Assembly: GCA_024235695.1 (NCBI GenBank) | Contig: JACKLX010000013.1 | Coordinates: 1 to 64,000, forward strand | Direction: 5' to 3' | Source: Accumulibacter sp. | Lineage (GTDB): Bacteria; Pseudomonadota; Gammaproteobacteria; Burkholderiales; Rhodocyclaceae | DNA: 64,000 nucleotides | In this document: one piece after another, positions 51,206-60,759 of the stretch | Layout: each line of letters opens with the position of its first letter | How positions within the stretch are numbered: the stretch's first letter is position 1 | Made by a program: the position numbers and the translations under genes | The notes under the pieces: model-generated | Told to the model about the DNA's origin: nothing | The model's database searches: none | Seen by the model: only the letters and a program-made list of their open reading frames with translations

Positions 51206-52659
51206 CAGCGCTCCCGCCCCGCCGATTCCATACGGTTGTACAGCGTCGTGCGGTGAATGCCGAGCAGGCGTGCCGCCTGGCTGACGTTGCCGTGCGCCAG
51301 CTTCAACGCGGCCTCGATATAGCCACGCTCGGTGGCAGCAAGCATGCCGTCCAGACTGAACGGCTCGCGCTGCCGCAGCCGCTGGCTTGCGGCAGCGATG
51401 ATCGCGTCGCTACCGACCTCATCACCGCCCGCGGCGCCGTTCGCCGGCGCCAGCAACGGCTCGTCGGGCAGGTCAAGCTCGGCTTCCAGCGCGCCGGCAT
51501 CGACCGTCTGTCCCGAGTAACGGGTGGCCAGGCGGATGACGATGTTGCGCAACTCGCGGACATTGCCGGGAAAGGCATAATCGAGCCACAGGCCTTGCGC
51601 GTCGGCCGACAGACTGAACGGCAACTGCTGCGTCTGGGCGGCGTAGAGCTGTCGGAAGTGCTCGAGCAGCAGCAGCTTGTCGTCGGCCATTTCGCGCAAG
51701 GGCGGTGCAACGATCGAGCAGACCGACAGGCGGTGGTAGAGATCGGCCCGGAAGTTGCCCGACCTGACTTCCTTGCGCAGGTCGCGGTTGGTGGCGGCGA
51801 TGATCCGCGCGCGGCTGAGCCGCTGCTGCGTTTCGCCGACCCGCTGATACTCGCCGTTCTCCAGTACGCGCAACAGCTTGGCCTGCAGTTCGAGCGCCAG
51901 CTCGCCAATCTCGTCGAGGAACAGGGTGCCGTCGGCAGCGTCTTCGAAATACCCCGCCTTGGTGGTGATGGCGCCGGTAAATGCGCCTCGAGCGTAGCCG
52001 AACAGCGTCGCTTCGACGAGATTCGGCGAGATGGCGGCGCAATTGAGCGCCAGGAACGGCTTGTCGCGACGACGGCTGTCGTAGTGCAGACAGTCCGAGG
52101 CGATGATCTCCTTGCCGCTGCCCGATTCGCCCTCGATCAGCACCGCGAAAGGCAGGTCGGCGTACTGTCGAAGTTGCGCCTGCAGCTTCTGGATCGCCGG
52201 GCTGTTGCCGATCAGCGGTGATGGACCGTCGCCCTTGTGTCGCCTTTCATCGAGCACACGAAATGCCAGGGCACGCTTGAGCACCTGCTGCAGATCGCCG
52301 GGGTTACACGGCTTGGCAACGAAATCAACGGCGCCGAGCGTGCGCGCATGTCGCGCATTGCCGTCCTCGCTCTGCCCGGAGAGGACGACGATCCTGATTT
52401 CCGGGGCAATCTTGAGCAAATCCGAGATCAGCGCAAAACCCTCGTCGGGACGATGTGGCAACGGCGGCAGTCCGAGGTCGACCAGTGCCAGCTCGGGCGG
52501 CCGGCGCAGCTGCCGCAGCAGCTGCATGCAATGCGGGCGCGAGTGGCTGCTCAGCACTTCAAAGTGCGGGCTCAGGGAAAAGCTCAGGGTGTCGCAGATC
52601 AGCGCGTCGTCATCGACGATCAGCAGCAGTGGCTTTTCAGGCGGGGAGATGTCCGTCAT
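51205..52659 (-). CDS. sigma-54-dependent response regulator, PrsR / PilR-like
   Basis: The 484-residue protein has a REC domain ([15 protein letters not shown]; phospho-acceptor Asp61 in [10 protein letters not shown]; Lys116 in VAKP). A sigma-54 AAA+ domain follows with Walker A GESGSGKE (177-184) and the sigma-54 contact loop GAFTGA (225-230), and a Fis-type HTH comes last ([18 protein letters not shown]). The layout resembles the PEP-CTERM-box regulator PrsR as well as PilR. It leads the pilus locus. The most likely targets are the sigma-54 promoters of the pilin gene (35697) and of the PEP-CTERM gene (9511). Confidence 0.92.
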   Translation of the reverse strand: MTDISPPEKPLLLIVDDDALICDTLSFSLSPHFEVLSSHSRPHCMQLLRQLRRPPELALVDLGLPPLPHRPDEGFALISDLLKIAPEIRIVVLSGQSEDGNARHARTLGAVDFVAKPCNPGDLQQVLKRALAFRVLDERRHKGDGPSPLIGNSPAIQKLQAQLRQYADLPFAVLIEGESGSGKEIIASDCLHYDSRRRDKPFLALNCAAISPNLVEATLFGYARGAFTGAITTKAGYFEDAADGTLFLDEIGELALELQAKLLRVLENGEYQRVGETQQRLSRARIIAATNRDLRKEVRSGNFRADLYHRLSVCSIVAPPLREMADDKLLLLEHFRQLYAAQTQQLPFSLSADAQGLWLDYAFPGNVRELRNIVIRLATRYSGQTVDAGALEAELDLPDEPLLAPANGAAGGDEVGSDAIIAAASQRLRQREPFSLDGMLAATERGYIEAALKLAHGNVSQAARLLGIHRTTLYNRMESAGRER

Positions 52660-52718
52660 CGGGAGGGTAAACAAGCGTGCCGTCGTTGCGCGTTGGACTG
52701 ACCGCGCATTATTTCACA

Positions 52719-52772
52719 ATTATATTAGCGCCAAGTAATTCACGGGGACAGCCAGGAGCAGTCCGGTATAAT
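52719..52772. promoter_or_regulatory. divergent -10 boxes between the response regulator and mlaF
   Basis: TATAAT at 52767-52772 on the plus strand lies 27 bases before the mlaF GTG. ATTATA at 52719-52724 is a TATAAT box on the minus strand for the response regulator gene. The -35 elements are weak on both sides. Confidence 0.45.
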
Positions 52773-52798
52773 GGCGGTTTTTTTCCCGGGATGCCGTA

Positions 52799-53617
52799 GT
52801 GTCTGCCGATAAGCTTGTCGAAATCAAGGATCTTGATTTTGCCTACGATGACCGACCGATCCTCAAGGGCATCAGCATGGAGATTCCGCGCGGCAAAGTG
52901 GTCGCCATCATGGGCGGCTCGGGCTGCGGCAAGACCACCTTGTTGCGGCTGATCGGCGGCCAGCTCAAGCCGAGCCGTGGCGAGGTGCTGGTGGACGGCC
53001 TGTCGGTGCCGCGCTTGCGCGCCGACGAGCTCTACGCTCTGCGGCGGCGGATGGGCATGCTGTTCCAGTTCGGCGCCTTGTTCACCGACATCTCGGTTTT
53101 CGACAATGTCGCCTATCAGATGCGCGAGCACACCCGGCTGCCGGAAGAACTGATCCGCGACATGGTGCTGATGAAACTCAATGCCGTTGGCCTGCGCGGG
53201 GCGCATCAACTGATGCCGGCCGAGCTCTCCGGCGGCATGGCTCGCCGCGTAGCTCTGGCGCGGGCGATCTCGCTGGACCCGATGCTGATCATGTATGATG
53301 AGCCCTTCGCCGGTCTCGATCCGATCTCCCTGGGGGTGATTGGACAACTGATCCGCAAGCTGAATGACGCGCTCGGCGCAACGTCGATCATGGTCACCCA
53401 CGACATTCAGGAATCGCTGCAGATCGTCGATTACATCTATTTCATGTCGGATGGAAAAGTCGTCGCGCTGGGAACTCCCGACGAGATCCGGGCGTCCAAG
53501 CACCCCTTTGTCCACCAGTTCGTCTTCGCCGAAGCGGACGGACCGGTCCCCTTCCACTATCCTGCCGAGCCGCTTGCTCGGGAACTGCTCGGAAAAGGTG
53601 CGTATGAGCGACCCTAG
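52799..53617 (+). CDS. mlaF: phospholipid transport ATP-binding protein MlaF
   Basis: The 272-residue ABC ATPase has Walker A GGSGCGKTTLLRLI, Q-loop GMLFQFGALFTD, signature LSGGMARRVALARA, Walker B LIMYDEPFAGLDP and the switch VTHDI. The FGALFTDISVFDN segment is typical of MlaF. With MlaE, MlaD and MlaB it forms the inner-membrane complex that moves phospholipids between membranes. The start is GTG at 52799. It leads an operon that runs to murA. Confidence 0.95.
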   Translation: MSADKLVEIKDLDFAYDDRPILKGISMEIPRGKVVAIMGGSGCGKTTLLRLIGGQLKPSRGEVLVDGLSVPRLRADELYALRRRMGMLFQFGALFTDISVFDNVAYQMREHTRLPEELIRDMVLMKLNAVGLRGAHQLMPAELSGGMARRVALARAISLDPMLIMYDEPFAGLDPISLGVIGQLIRKLNDALGATSIMVTHDIQESLQIVDYIYFMSDGKVVALGTPDEIRASKHPFVHQFVFAEADGPVPFHYPAEPLARELLGKGAYERP

Positions 53618-54419
53618 GCACGACGGTCGGAGTTCACCAGTGGCGATGATCACCAGCGTCGGGCACCGCGTCAATGAGGCGCTGCAGCGGCTGGGTTTTG
53701 CTGCGCGGTTCTTTGTCATGCTGCTGCTGTGGTCCGGCCAGTCCTTCCGGCGCCTGCACCTGACGATTCGCGAACTCTATTTCTCGGGTTTCCAGTCGCT
53801 GCTGATCATTCTGGTCTCCGGACTGTTCATCGGCATGGTGCTCGGCATGCAGGGTTACGAAACGCTGCAACGCTACGGTTCCGCCGAGGCGCTCGGAGTG
53901 CTGGTGGCGTTGTCGCTGGTACGCGAACTCGGGCCGGTGGTGGCAGCCCTGCTCTTCGCGTCGCGCGCCGGCTCGTCGATCACCGCCGAAATCGGCCTGA
54001 TGAAGGCAACCGAGCAGCTGACCGCGATGGACATGATGGCGGTCAACCCGATTGCCCGCGTCGTCGCGCCGCGCTTCTGGGGAGGCGTGATCTCGATGCC
54101 GCTGCTGGCGGCACTGTTTTCGGCGGCAGGCGTTTTTGGTGGTTACCTGATCGGCGTGGTCTTCATCGGCGTCGATGAAGGTGCTTTCTGGTCGCAAATG
54201 CAGGCCTCGGTCGATTTCCGCTACGACATCTGGAGCGGCATCGTCAAGAGCTTCGTCTTTGGCGTCGCCGTCTCGCTGATCGCCGTCTTCGAGGGTTACG
54301 ACGCGGTACCGACCGCGGAAGGCGTCTCGAGTTCGATCAAGAGCACCGTCGTCCAGTCGGCTCTGGCGATTCTGGCGCTCGACTTTGTACTAACCTCGTT
54401 CATGTTCCGGGAGGCTTGA
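53604..54419 (+). CDS. mlaE: phospholipid transport permease MlaE
   Basis: The 271-residue permease has the MlaE layout: YFSGFQSLLIILVSGLFIGM, GYETLQRYGSAEALGVLVAL, LVRELGPVVAALLFASRAGS, SSITAEIGLMKATEQLTAMD, and VFGVAVSLIAVFEGYDAVPT. ATG at 53604 overlaps the mlaF end by 14 bases; an internal ATG at 53646 is an alternative. Its TGA shares a base with the mlaD ATG. Confidence 0.95.
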   Translation: MSDPRHDGRSSPVAMITSVGHRVNEALQRLGFAARFFVMLLLWSGQSFRRLHLTIRELYFSGFQSLLIILVSGLFIGMVLGMQGYETLQRYGSAEALGVLVALSLVRELGPVVAALLFASRAGSSITAEIGLMKATEQLTAMDMMAVNPIARVVAPRFWGGVISMPLLAALFSAAGVFGGYLIGVVFIGVDEGAFWSQMQASVDFRYDIWSGIVKSFVFGVAVSLIAVFEGYDAVPTAEGVSSSIKSTVVQSALAILALDFVLTSFMFREA

Positions 54420-54892
54420 TGAGTCGCAAGTTGCTCGACCTGTGGGTCGGAATTTTTGTTGCCCTGGGCCTGGCGGCGATGCTCTTCCTGGCGTTGAAGG
54501 TGGGCAACCTGTCGGCCGGGAACTTTGCTGAAACGTACCCGCTGACCGCCAAGTTTGCTAACATCGGCGGCCTGAAGGTGAGGGCACCGGTGAAGAGCGC
54601 CGGCGTGGTCGTCGGACGAGTCGTCGACATTTACTTCGACACCAAGGACTACGAAGCGGTAGTAACCTTCAGTATCGACCAGCGCTACCGTTTCCCCAAG
54701 GACACCTTCGCACTGATTCTCACCGCCGGCCTGCTCGGTGAGCAGTACGTCGGACTTGACCCGGGCGGAGACGAAAAGATGTTGACGGCCAATGACGTTA
54801 TCGCCAAAACTCAGTCAGCAGTGGTTCTCGAAAGCCTGATCAGTCAGTTCATGTTCAACAAGGCGTCCGAAGGCTCAGGCGAACAACAGTAG
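54419..54892 (+). CDS. mlaD: phospholipid-binding MCE-domain protein MlaD
   Basis: The 157-residue protein has one N-terminal membrane helix (WVGIFVALGLAAMLFLAL) and a single MCE domain (YPLTAKFANIGGLKVRAPVK, AGVVVGRVVDIYFDTKDYEA, FALILTAGLLGEQYVGLDPG). It forms a hexameric periplasmic ring on MlaFE. ATG at 54419 has GGGAGG upstream and couples to mlaE. Confidence 0.95.
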   Translation: MSRKLLDLWVGIFVALGLAAMLFLALKVGNLSAGNFAETYPLTAKFANIGGLKVRAPVKSAGVVVGRVVDIYFDTKDYEAVVTFSIDQRYRFPKDTFALILTAGLLGEQYVGLDPGGDEKMLTANDVIAKTQSAVVLESLISQFMFNKASEGSGEQQ

Positions 54893-54904
54893 GAAGGGAA
54901 CAGA

Positions 54905-55624
54905 GTGAGAGCAAACCTTTCAAGGCAGTTGTCGGCTTCGCTGTGCGTCGGCGCGATAATCGCCGCCAGCGGTTGTGCAACGACCACGGAGAGCGACCCG
55001 GCGGATCCCTTCGAGGGTTTCAACAGGGCGATGTTTACGGTCAATGAAGGTCTCGACAAGGTGGCCATCAAACCGATCGCGCAGGGCTACGACGCAGTTA
55101 CTCCCCTGCCGGTGAAAGTTGGCGTTGGCAACTTCTTCGGCAACATCTGGGATTCGTGGACGGCGATCAACAACCTGCTGCAGGGCAAGGGCGGCGATGC
55201 GTTGTCGGACGTCGGGCGGGTGTTGGTCAACAGTACCATCGGCATCGGCGGCGTCTTCGACGTCGCCAGCGAAATGGGGCTGACCAAGCATTCCGAGGAA
55301 TTCGGCCAGACCCTCGCCAGGTGGGGTGTCGGCGACGGACCTTACTTCTACTGGCCGCTGATCGGTCCGCGCACGACCCGCGACACCTTTGGCTGGTTGG
55401 TTGACACCTATTACGATCCGGTCTGGCGGGTGGACAAGGTGCCGCTGCGCAACAGCCTGGTGGCGCTTCGCTACATCGACCTGCGCGCCAGCCTGCTGCC
55501 ATCCGACAAGGTGGTCGAAGAGGCCGCCTTCGACAAGTACATCTACATCAGGGACGCCTACCTGCAGCATCGCCGCAATGAGGTCTTCGACGGTGATCCA
55601 CCGCGGATCCCGGTCAACTACTAG
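54905..55624 (+). CDS. mlaA: outer-membrane lipoprotein MlaA (VacJ)
   Basis: The 239-residue lipoprotein has a lipobox AASGC (Cys24) and the VacJ body: DPFEGFNRAMFTVNEGLDK, NFFGNIWDSWTAINNLLQGK, EFGQTLARWGVGDGPYFYWP, and LIGPRTTRDTFGWLVDTYYD. MlaA extracts phospholipids from the outer leaflet. In E. coli it is encoded apart from the other mla genes; here it sits between mlaD and mlaC, as in many betaproteobacteria. The start is GTG. Confidence 0.95.
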   Translation: MRANLSRQLSASLCVGAIIAASGCATTTESDPADPFEGFNRAMFTVNEGLDKVAIKPIAQGYDAVTPLPVKVGVGNFFGNIWDSWTAINNLLQGKGGDALSDVGRVLVNSTIGIGGVFDVASEMGLTKHSEEFGQTLARWGVGDGPYFYWPLIGPRTTRDTFGWLVDTYYDPVWRVDKVPLRNSLVALRYIDLRASLLPSDKVVEEAAFDKYIYIRDAYLQHRRNEVFDGDPPRIPVNY

Positions 55625-55700
55625 ACTGCCAGCCAGCGACGCTGACGCAGCCAACGCCGCGTCAGGCAGCAAGCCCCCAATCTCTATGGAAAGCATGTTC

Positions 55701-56318
55701 ATGAAGCGCCTACTGTCCCTGTTCTTTTTTCTAGCGTTGCTGTCTGGTGCCGCTGTTGCGGCAACGGAGCGTTCGCCGGACACCCTCGTCCAGCAAGTCA
55801 CCGATGACGTGCTGAACATCGTTCGCCAGGACAAGGATATCCAGAGCGGCGACACCAAGAAGGCGATCGCCCTGGTCGATGCCAAGGTGCTGCCGTATTT
55901 CGACTTCCAGCGGATGACCGCGCTGGCGGTCGGACGCAACTGGCGGAAAGCCACTCCCGAGCAGCAGAAACGGCTGTCGGAGGAGTTCAAGAAGCTGCTG
56001 GTGCGTACCTATTCGAATGCCCTGACGTCTTACAAGGATCAGACCATCTCCTACAAGCCGAGCAGGGTCGAACCCGGCGAAACCGACGTGGTGGTCAAGA
56101 CCGAGATCGTGCAGCCCGGCAGCAAGCCGGTACAGCTCAATTACGCGCTCGACAAACAGGCTGACGGATGGAAGGTGTACGACGTGATGGTCGCCGGTGT
56201 CAGCCTGGTGACCAATTACCGCAGTTCCTTCGCGCAAGAGGTCCGCGACAAGGGTATTGACGGTCTGGTGACGATGCTCAGCGAACGGAACAAGCAGCTC
56301 GAATCCGGCAGCAAATGA
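55701..56318 (+). CDS. mlaC: periplasmic phospholipid shuttle MlaC
   Basis: The protein of about 205 residues has a signal peptide (MKRLLSLFFFLALLSGAAVA) and the MlaC/Tol_Tol_Ttg2 fold: KVLPYFDFQRMTALAVGRNW, EEFKKLLVRTYSNALTSYK, and GWKVYDVMVAGVSLVTNYR. It carries phospholipid between MlaA and MlaD. Three in-frame ATGs (55686, 55695, 55701) are possible starts; 55701 begins at the signal peptide. Its stop overlaps mlaB (ATGA). Confidence 0.94.
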   Translation: MKRLLSLFFFLALLSGAAVAATERSPDTLVQQVTDDVLNIVRQDKDIQSGDTKKAIALVDAKVLPYFDFQRMTALAVGRNWRKATPEQQKRLSEEFKKLLVRTYSNALTSYKDQTISYKPSRVEPGETDVVVKTEIVQPGSKPVQLNYALDKQADGWKVYDVMVAGVSLVTNYRSSFAQEVRDKGIDGLVTMLSERNKQLESGSK

Positions 56319-56608
56319 TCGAACAAGCGAAGGGCGGCCTGCGCGTCACGGCGCCGATGGTGATCGCCAACGCGCGGACGCTGCTCGAAACAGGAGAACG
56401 GCTGCTGCGTTCTGTCGAGCGGTCGGCGCAGGCGGTCATCGACCTCGCCGAGGTGCGTGAAGTCGACTCGTCGGCCCTGAGCGTCGTCTTTGCCTGGCAG
56501 CGCAAGGCCGGCCAACGCGACATCAAATTGCGTATTGCCAACCCCCCGGCAAGCATGATCAGCCTGGCCGCGCTTTACGGCGTATCCGAACTGCTGCCGC
56601 TCGCCTGA
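56315..56608 (+). CDS. mlaB: STAS domain protein MlaB
   Basis: The 97-residue STAS protein has AVIDLAEVREVDSSALSVVF with the conserved Asp-Ser-Ser and the helix that contacts MlaF. MlaB activates and stabilises the MlaFE complex. It is coupled to mlaC by an ATGA overlap. Confidence 0.93.
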   Translation: MIEQAKGGLRVTAPMVIANARTLLETGERLLRSVERSAQAVIDLAEVREVDSSALSVVFAWQRKAGQRDIKLRIANPPASMISLAALYGVSELLPLA

Positions 56609-56634
56609 CCGCGCGACGCACGTTCGTCGCCAGC

Positions 56635-57567
56635 ATGGATGCCATGAGCGTCGCCGTTGCCATTGATCGAGTCGAAAAGCGCTTTGCCTCGCTGCGGGCG
56701 CTCGCCGGTGTTTCGCTGCAGATTGCCGAAGGCGAGTTCTTCGGCCTGCTCGGCCCCAACGGGGCCGGCAAGACGACCCTGATTTCGTGCCTGGCCGGCC
56801 TGGTCAGGCCGGACGCCGGTGCGCTCAGCGTGATGGGCCACGACGTCGTCACCGATTATCGCGAAGCGCGGCGCCGGCTGGGTGTCGTACCGCAGGAACT
56901 GGTCTTCGATCCGTTCTTCTCGGTGCGCGAGACACTGCGTATTCAGTCGGGTTACTTCGGAATTCGCAAGAACGATGACTGGATCGACGAGATCCTCGCC
57001 AACCTCGATCTCACCAGCAAGGCCGAGGTCAACATGCGCCGCCTTTCGGGCGGCATGAAACGCCGGGTGCTGGTCGCCCAGGCGCTGGTACACAAACCGC
57101 CGGTGATCGTCCTCGACGAGCCCACCGCCGGTGTCGACGTGGAGTTGCGCCAGGGCCTGTGGCAGTTCGTCCGCCGTCTCAACCAGGACGGCCACACGGT
57201 GATCCTGACAACGCACTATCTCGAAGAGGCCGAAGCGCTGTGCGGACGAATCGCGATGCTCAAGCAAGGACACGTGGTGGCGCTCGACACCACCCGTAAC
57301 CTGCTCGCCGGAGTCGCTGGCCAGACGCTGCAGTTGCGGCTGGCAGGATCGCAACCGCTGCCACCGGCGCTTGGCGCGCGGGCGACGGAGAGCGACGGCA
57401 ACTGGATCTTCCATCTCGCTGGACTCGACGAGATCGAACCCTTGCTGGCGGCGCTGCGCGAGGGCAACTGCGTGATCGACGATCTGCGACTGACGCAAAG
57501 CGACCTCGAGGACGTCTTCCTCGGCGTCATGCAGAACAGCGGCAGTGCGCACGAGGGCGGACGATGA
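56635..57567 (+). CDS. ABC transporter ATP-binding protein (YadG/ABC-2 type)
   Basis: The 310-residue ATPase has Walker A GLLGPNGAGKTTLISC, signature MRRLSGGMKRRVLVAQAL, Walker B VIVLDEPTAGVDVELRQ and switch LTTHYLEEAEALCGR. The C-terminal about 80 residues are the accessory region of YadG/DrrA-type proteins. The cargo is unknown. It is coupled to its permease by ATGA and sits in the mla operon upstream of ibaG-murA, an arrangement common in betaproteobacteria. Confidence 0.92.
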   Translation: MDAMSVAVAIDRVEKRFASLRALAGVSLQIAEGEFFGLLGPNGAGKTTLISCLAGLVRPDAGALSVMGHDVVTDYREARRRLGVVPQELVFDPFFSVRETLRIQSGYFGIRKNDDWIDEILANLDLTSKAEVNMRRLSGGMKRRVLVAQALVHKPPVIVLDEPTAGVDVELRQGLWQFVRRLNQDGHTVILTTHYLEEAEALCGRIAMLKQGHVVALDTTRNLLAGVAGQTLQLRLAGSQPLPPALGARATESDGNWIFHLAGLDEIEPLLAALREGNCVIDDLRLTQSDLEDVFLGVMQNSGSAHEGGR

Positions 57568-58319
57568 GCCGCGGCTTCGTGACGCTGCTCTACAAGGAGG
57601 TCCTGCGCTTCTGGAAGGTAAGCTTCCAGACCGTCGGCGCACCGGTGCTGACCGCACTGCTGTACCTGATGATCTTCTCACACGTGCTGGAATCGCACGT
57701 GCAGGTGCACGGCGTCCCCTACGGTGCTTTTCTGATTCCCGGACTGGTGATCATGTCGGCGCTGCAGAACGCCTTCGCCAACAGCTCGTCGAGCCTGATC
57801 CAGTCCAAGGTGACCGGCAGCGTGGTCTTCGTGCTGCTGCCGCCGATCTCCTACGTCGAGTTCTTCCTCGCCTATGTCGTCGCGGCAATGCTGCGCGGGA
57901 TGATGGTCGGTGTCGGTGTGCTGGCGGTGACGATGTGGTTCGCGCCGCTGACCTTCGTCGCGCCGCAGTGGATTCTGCTGTTCATCGCCCTCGGTGGCGG
58001 CATCATGGGAACTCTGGGGATGATTGCCGGCATCTGGGCCGACAAGTTCGACCAGCTGGCGGGTTTTCAGAATTTCCTGATCATGCCGCTGACGATGCTT
58101 TCCGGCGTCTTTTACTCGATTCACTCGCTGCCGGAATTCTGGCAGCTGGTGTCGCGCTTCAATCCCGTGTTCTATATGATCGACGGCTTTCGCTTCGGCT
58201 TTTTCGGCGTCTCAGACGTTGCCCCGGAGATCAGTCTGACGGTCGTCATGGCCAGCTTCCTGGCGGTTTCAGCGGCAACGCTGGTACTGCTCAGAAGCGG
58301 TTACAAACTGAGGTCCTGA
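57564..58319 (+). CDS. ABC-2 type permease (YadH-like)
   Basis: The 251-residue protein has six membrane helices and ABC-2 features: FVTLLYKEVLRFWKVSFQT, YGAFLIPGLVIMSALQNAFA, and FLIMPLTMLSGVFYSIHSLP followed by FYMIDGFRFGFFG. It pairs with the ATPase upstream as an exporter or flippase of unknown substrate. Confidence 0.92.
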   Translation: MSRGFVTLLYKEVLRFWKVSFQTVGAPVLTALLYLMIFSHVLESHVQVHGVPYGAFLIPGLVIMSALQNAFANSSSSLIQSKVTGSVVFVLLPPISYVEFFLAYVVAAMLRGMMVGVGVLAVTMWFAPLTFVAPQWILLFIALGGGIMGTLGMIAGIWADKFDQLAGFQNFLIMPLTMLSGVFYSIHSLPEFWQLVSRFNPVFYMIDGFRFGFFGVSDVAPEISLTVVMASFLAVSAATLVLLRSGYKLRS

Positions 58320-58322
58320 ATC

Positions 58323-58568
58323 ATGATGCAGCCTGAACAAGTCCATCGGATCATCGCCGACGGCATCTCCTGCGAACACCTGCAGGTCACCGGCGATGGA
58401 CAGCATTTCGAGGCCCTGATCGTCAGCAGCGAATTCGTCGGCCGAAACCGCGTGCAGCGGCAGCAGCGGGTGAATGAGATCCTGCGCGCGCACTTCAACA
58501 GCGGCGAGCTGCACGCGCTGTCGATGAAGACCCAGACTCCCGACGAATGGAGTGCCGCGCGTGGATAA
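58323..58568 (+). CDS. ibaG: BolA family protein IbaG
   Basis: The 81-residue protein has the BolA/IbaG pattern: [20 protein letters not shown], then [20 protein letters not shown] and [14 protein letters not shown]. IbaG-type proteins bind iron-sulfur clusters with monothiol glutaredoxins. The position directly before murA is conserved in proteobacteria. Two adjacent ATGs (58323, 58326) are possible; its stop overlaps the start of murA. Confidence 0.93.
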   Translation: MMQPEQVHRIIADGISCEHLQVTGDGQHFEALIVSSEFVGRNRVQRQQRVNEILRAHFNSGELHALSMKTQTPDEWSAARG

Positions 58569-59823
58569 GCTGCTGATCCAGGGCGGCGTCCCGCTGTCCG
58601 GCGAAATCGTCATTTCCGGTGCCAAGAACGCCGCGCTGCCGATTCTCTGCGCCAGTCTGCTGTCGTCCGAGCCGCTCGAACTGCACAATGTGCCGCAACT
58701 GAAGGATATCTCGACGATGCTGCGTCTGCTTCGGCAGATGGGCGTCGAGGTCAGCGACGAAGGCAGTGAACAGCTGCTCCTGAACAGCCGGGGACTCGAC
58801 AACCCGCTCGCGCCGTACGACATGGTCAAGACCATGCGCGCCGCAATCCTCGTTCTCGGCCCCTTGCTGGCGCGCCACGGCGAGGCACGCGTGTCGCTGC
58901 CGGGGGGGTGCGCGATCGGCGCGCGACCGGTCGAGCAGCACATCAAGGGCTTGCAGGCGATGGGAGCCGAAATCCACGTCGAGCACGGCTACGTCCATGC
59001 CCGGGCGAAGGGCAAACGAGGCCTTGTGGGAGCACGAATCATCACCGACATGGTCACCGTCACCGGTACCGAAAATCTGATGATGGCGGCGGTCCTGGCC
59101 CAGGGCGAAACGGTCATCGAGAATGCCGCTCGCGAACCCGAGGTGGTCGATCTGGCCAACTGCCTGGTGTCGATGGGCGCACAGATTGCCGGCGCTGGTA
59201 CCGACAGGATCCGCATCCAGGGCGTAGAGCGCCTGCACGGCGCGACCCACGCGATCATGGCAGATCGCATCGAAACCGGCACCTACCTTTGTGCGGCCGC
59301 GGCCACCGGTGGTCGGATTCGTCTGACCAACACCTCTGCCGCCTACCTCGATGCGGTGGTCGACAAGTTGTTCGACGCTGGCTGCGAATTGTTTACCGAA
59401 CGTAGCGCGATCACCCTCCAGGCACCGCAGAGACTGAAAGCGGTGAGTATCCGCACCTCGCCCTACCCGGCCTTCCCGACCGATATGCAAGCGCAGTTCA
59501 TGGCCATCAACTGCGTTGCCGAAGGGTCGGCGGTGATCCGCGAAACGATTTTCGAGAACCGCTTCATGCACGCCGTCGAACTGATCCGTCTCGGGGCGGA
59601 CATCAAGATCGACGCCAGCAATGCCATGGTGACCGGCGTCGACCACCTCGACGGCGCGACGGTGATGGCCACCGACCTGCGCGCCTCGGCCAGCCTGGTC
59701 ATCGCTGGACTGGTCGCGCAGGGCGAAACGACGATTGACCGCATCTATCATCTCGACCGCGGTTACGAACGAATCGAGGAAAAGCTTGGCCAACTCGGCG
59801 CGCGCGTCAGGCGGATTCGCTGA
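58561..59823 (+). CDS. murA: UDP-N-acetylglucosamine 1-carboxyvinyltransferase MurA
   Basis: The 420-residue enzyme has [20 protein letters not shown] with the catalytic Lys-Asn pair, the active-site loop [12 protein letters not shown] with Cys117 (target of fosfomycin in sensitive enzymes), [29 protein letters not shown] and [13 protein letters not shown]. It adds enolpyruvate to UDP-GlcNAc, the first committed step of peptidoglycan synthesis. GTG at 58561 is chosen because GGAG lies 8 bases upstream; a GTG three codons earlier overlaps that site. It overlaps ibaG by 8 bases. The hisG gene often found after murA is absent here. Confidence 0.96.
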   Translation: MDKLLIQGGVPLSGEIVISGAKNAALPILCASLLSSEPLELHNVPQLKDISTMLRLLRQMGVEVSDEGSEQLLLNSRGLDNPLAPYDMVKTMRAAILVLGPLLARHGEARVSLPGGCAIGARPVEQHIKGLQAMGAEIHVEHGYVHARAKGKRGLVGARIITDMVTVTGTENLMMAAVLAQGETVIENAAREPEVVDLANCLVSMGAQIAGAGTDRIRIQGVERLHGATHAIMADRIETGTYLCAAAATGGRIRLTNTSAAYLDAVVDKLFDAGCELFTERSAITLQAPQRLKAVSIRTSPYPAFPTDMQAQFMAINCVAEGSAVIRETIFENRFMHAVELIRLGADIKIDASNAMVTGVDHLDGATVMATDLRASASLVIAGLVAQGETTIDRIYHLDRGYERIEEKLGQLGARVRRIR

Positions 59824-59930
59824 GCCTTCGCGAAACGCGGGCCACGGATCACCGGCCTGGCGCGCCGGGTGATTGACCGCGATCACCCGCCTACGCCGCA
59901 AGCGGGCAACGCCCGGTCTGCGCTGGCCGG

Positions 59931-60221
59931 CTACTTGCCGGCGGCGGCACCTTCGATCAATTGCAGATCGTTGTCCTGGGCGAAGTGCAGCACGAAGCGA
60001 TAGGCCATCGGTTCCACTTCGTACAGCCGTCCATCGACGAAAACGGCTTTCTCACCCTTGTAGCTTCGCGGCCCGACGTATGGCGAATAGCGCATCCGCT
60101 TCTCGGCACCGAAAGCCGAAAGAACGCCGCACAACCGCTCGGCCCAGTCGCTGGGGCGAAACTTCTTGCCGGCGGTGGTCAGGCCGACGATGATGAAAGA
60201 CGAATGATACGGAGTGGTCAT
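59931..60221 (-). CDS. DUF3579 family protein
   Basis: The 96-residue cytosolic protein matches the DUF3579 pattern (IIVGLTTAGKKFRPSDWAER, LCGVLSAFG, then YEVEPMAYRFVLHFAQDNDL), small proteins found mainly in betaproteobacteria. Function is unknown. It is convergent with murA, about 107 bases from its stop, and lies downstream of tRNA-Val. Confidence 0.85.
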   Translation of the reverse strand: MTTPYHSSFIIVGLTTAGKKFRPSDWAERLCGVLSAFGAEKRMRYSPYVGPRSYKGEKAVFVDGRLYEVEPMAYRFVLHFAQDNDLQLIEGAAAGK

Positions 60222-60502
60222 ATCTCGGTGGTGTCGTAACGAGGGATCCCGCGAACTGATCTTGTCGACCGTTCCTGAACGGCCAAGGATGATGTCGACG
60301 CGTGGATCTTACCAGAAAGGCGGCTGTCTGACGGGGCTGGCCTGGTCCCCGGTTGCAAGCGGACGGCGATCGGGTCGGGTATTGTCCGCGGCCTCAGCGA
60401 GGCAAGCGGACGATCGGCCGTGGCGCGGGCCAGGCAATCGCTGCGGCTGGGCGCCGCCGTACCGGCATGACAAGCAGGGTCTGCGACTCGAACGGGTTGC
60501 GA

Positions 60503-60577
60503 TGGTGGGCGATAGTGGGATCGAACCACTGACTTCCACCGTGTGAAGGTGGCACTCTACCGCTGAGTTAATCGCCC
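60503..60577 (-). tRNA. tRNA-Val (anticodon CAC)
   Basis: The minus strand folds as a full cloverleaf of 75 bases including encoded CCA: acceptor GGGCGAT / ATCGCCC, D arm with CTCAGCGGTAGAG, anticodon stem CCACC / GGTGG with loop TTCACAC (anticodon CAC, reading GUG), T arm GTGGTTCGATCCCAC, discriminator A. Confidence 0.96.
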
Positions 60578-60759
60578 GGCTTGCTGGTTCCGATCCGCTA
60601 GCCGGACCGGGCTCCCGTTCGACGGAAGGCGGGATTAGATCACAAGTCGATAGCTCGGTCAATCGGCGTTCTCGCTGTGGGCCTTGCCGGTCTGCCGGCA
60701 TCGACATCACGCACCTCCCTGCCGCCAGCTGACGGCCAACGGCGGGCCGCGACGCACGA

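Noticed and set aside
60214-60546. Plus-strand frame ending GDSGIEPLTSTV
   Set aside because: The tail is the antisense translation of tRNA-Val, a well-known artefact in annotated proteomes.
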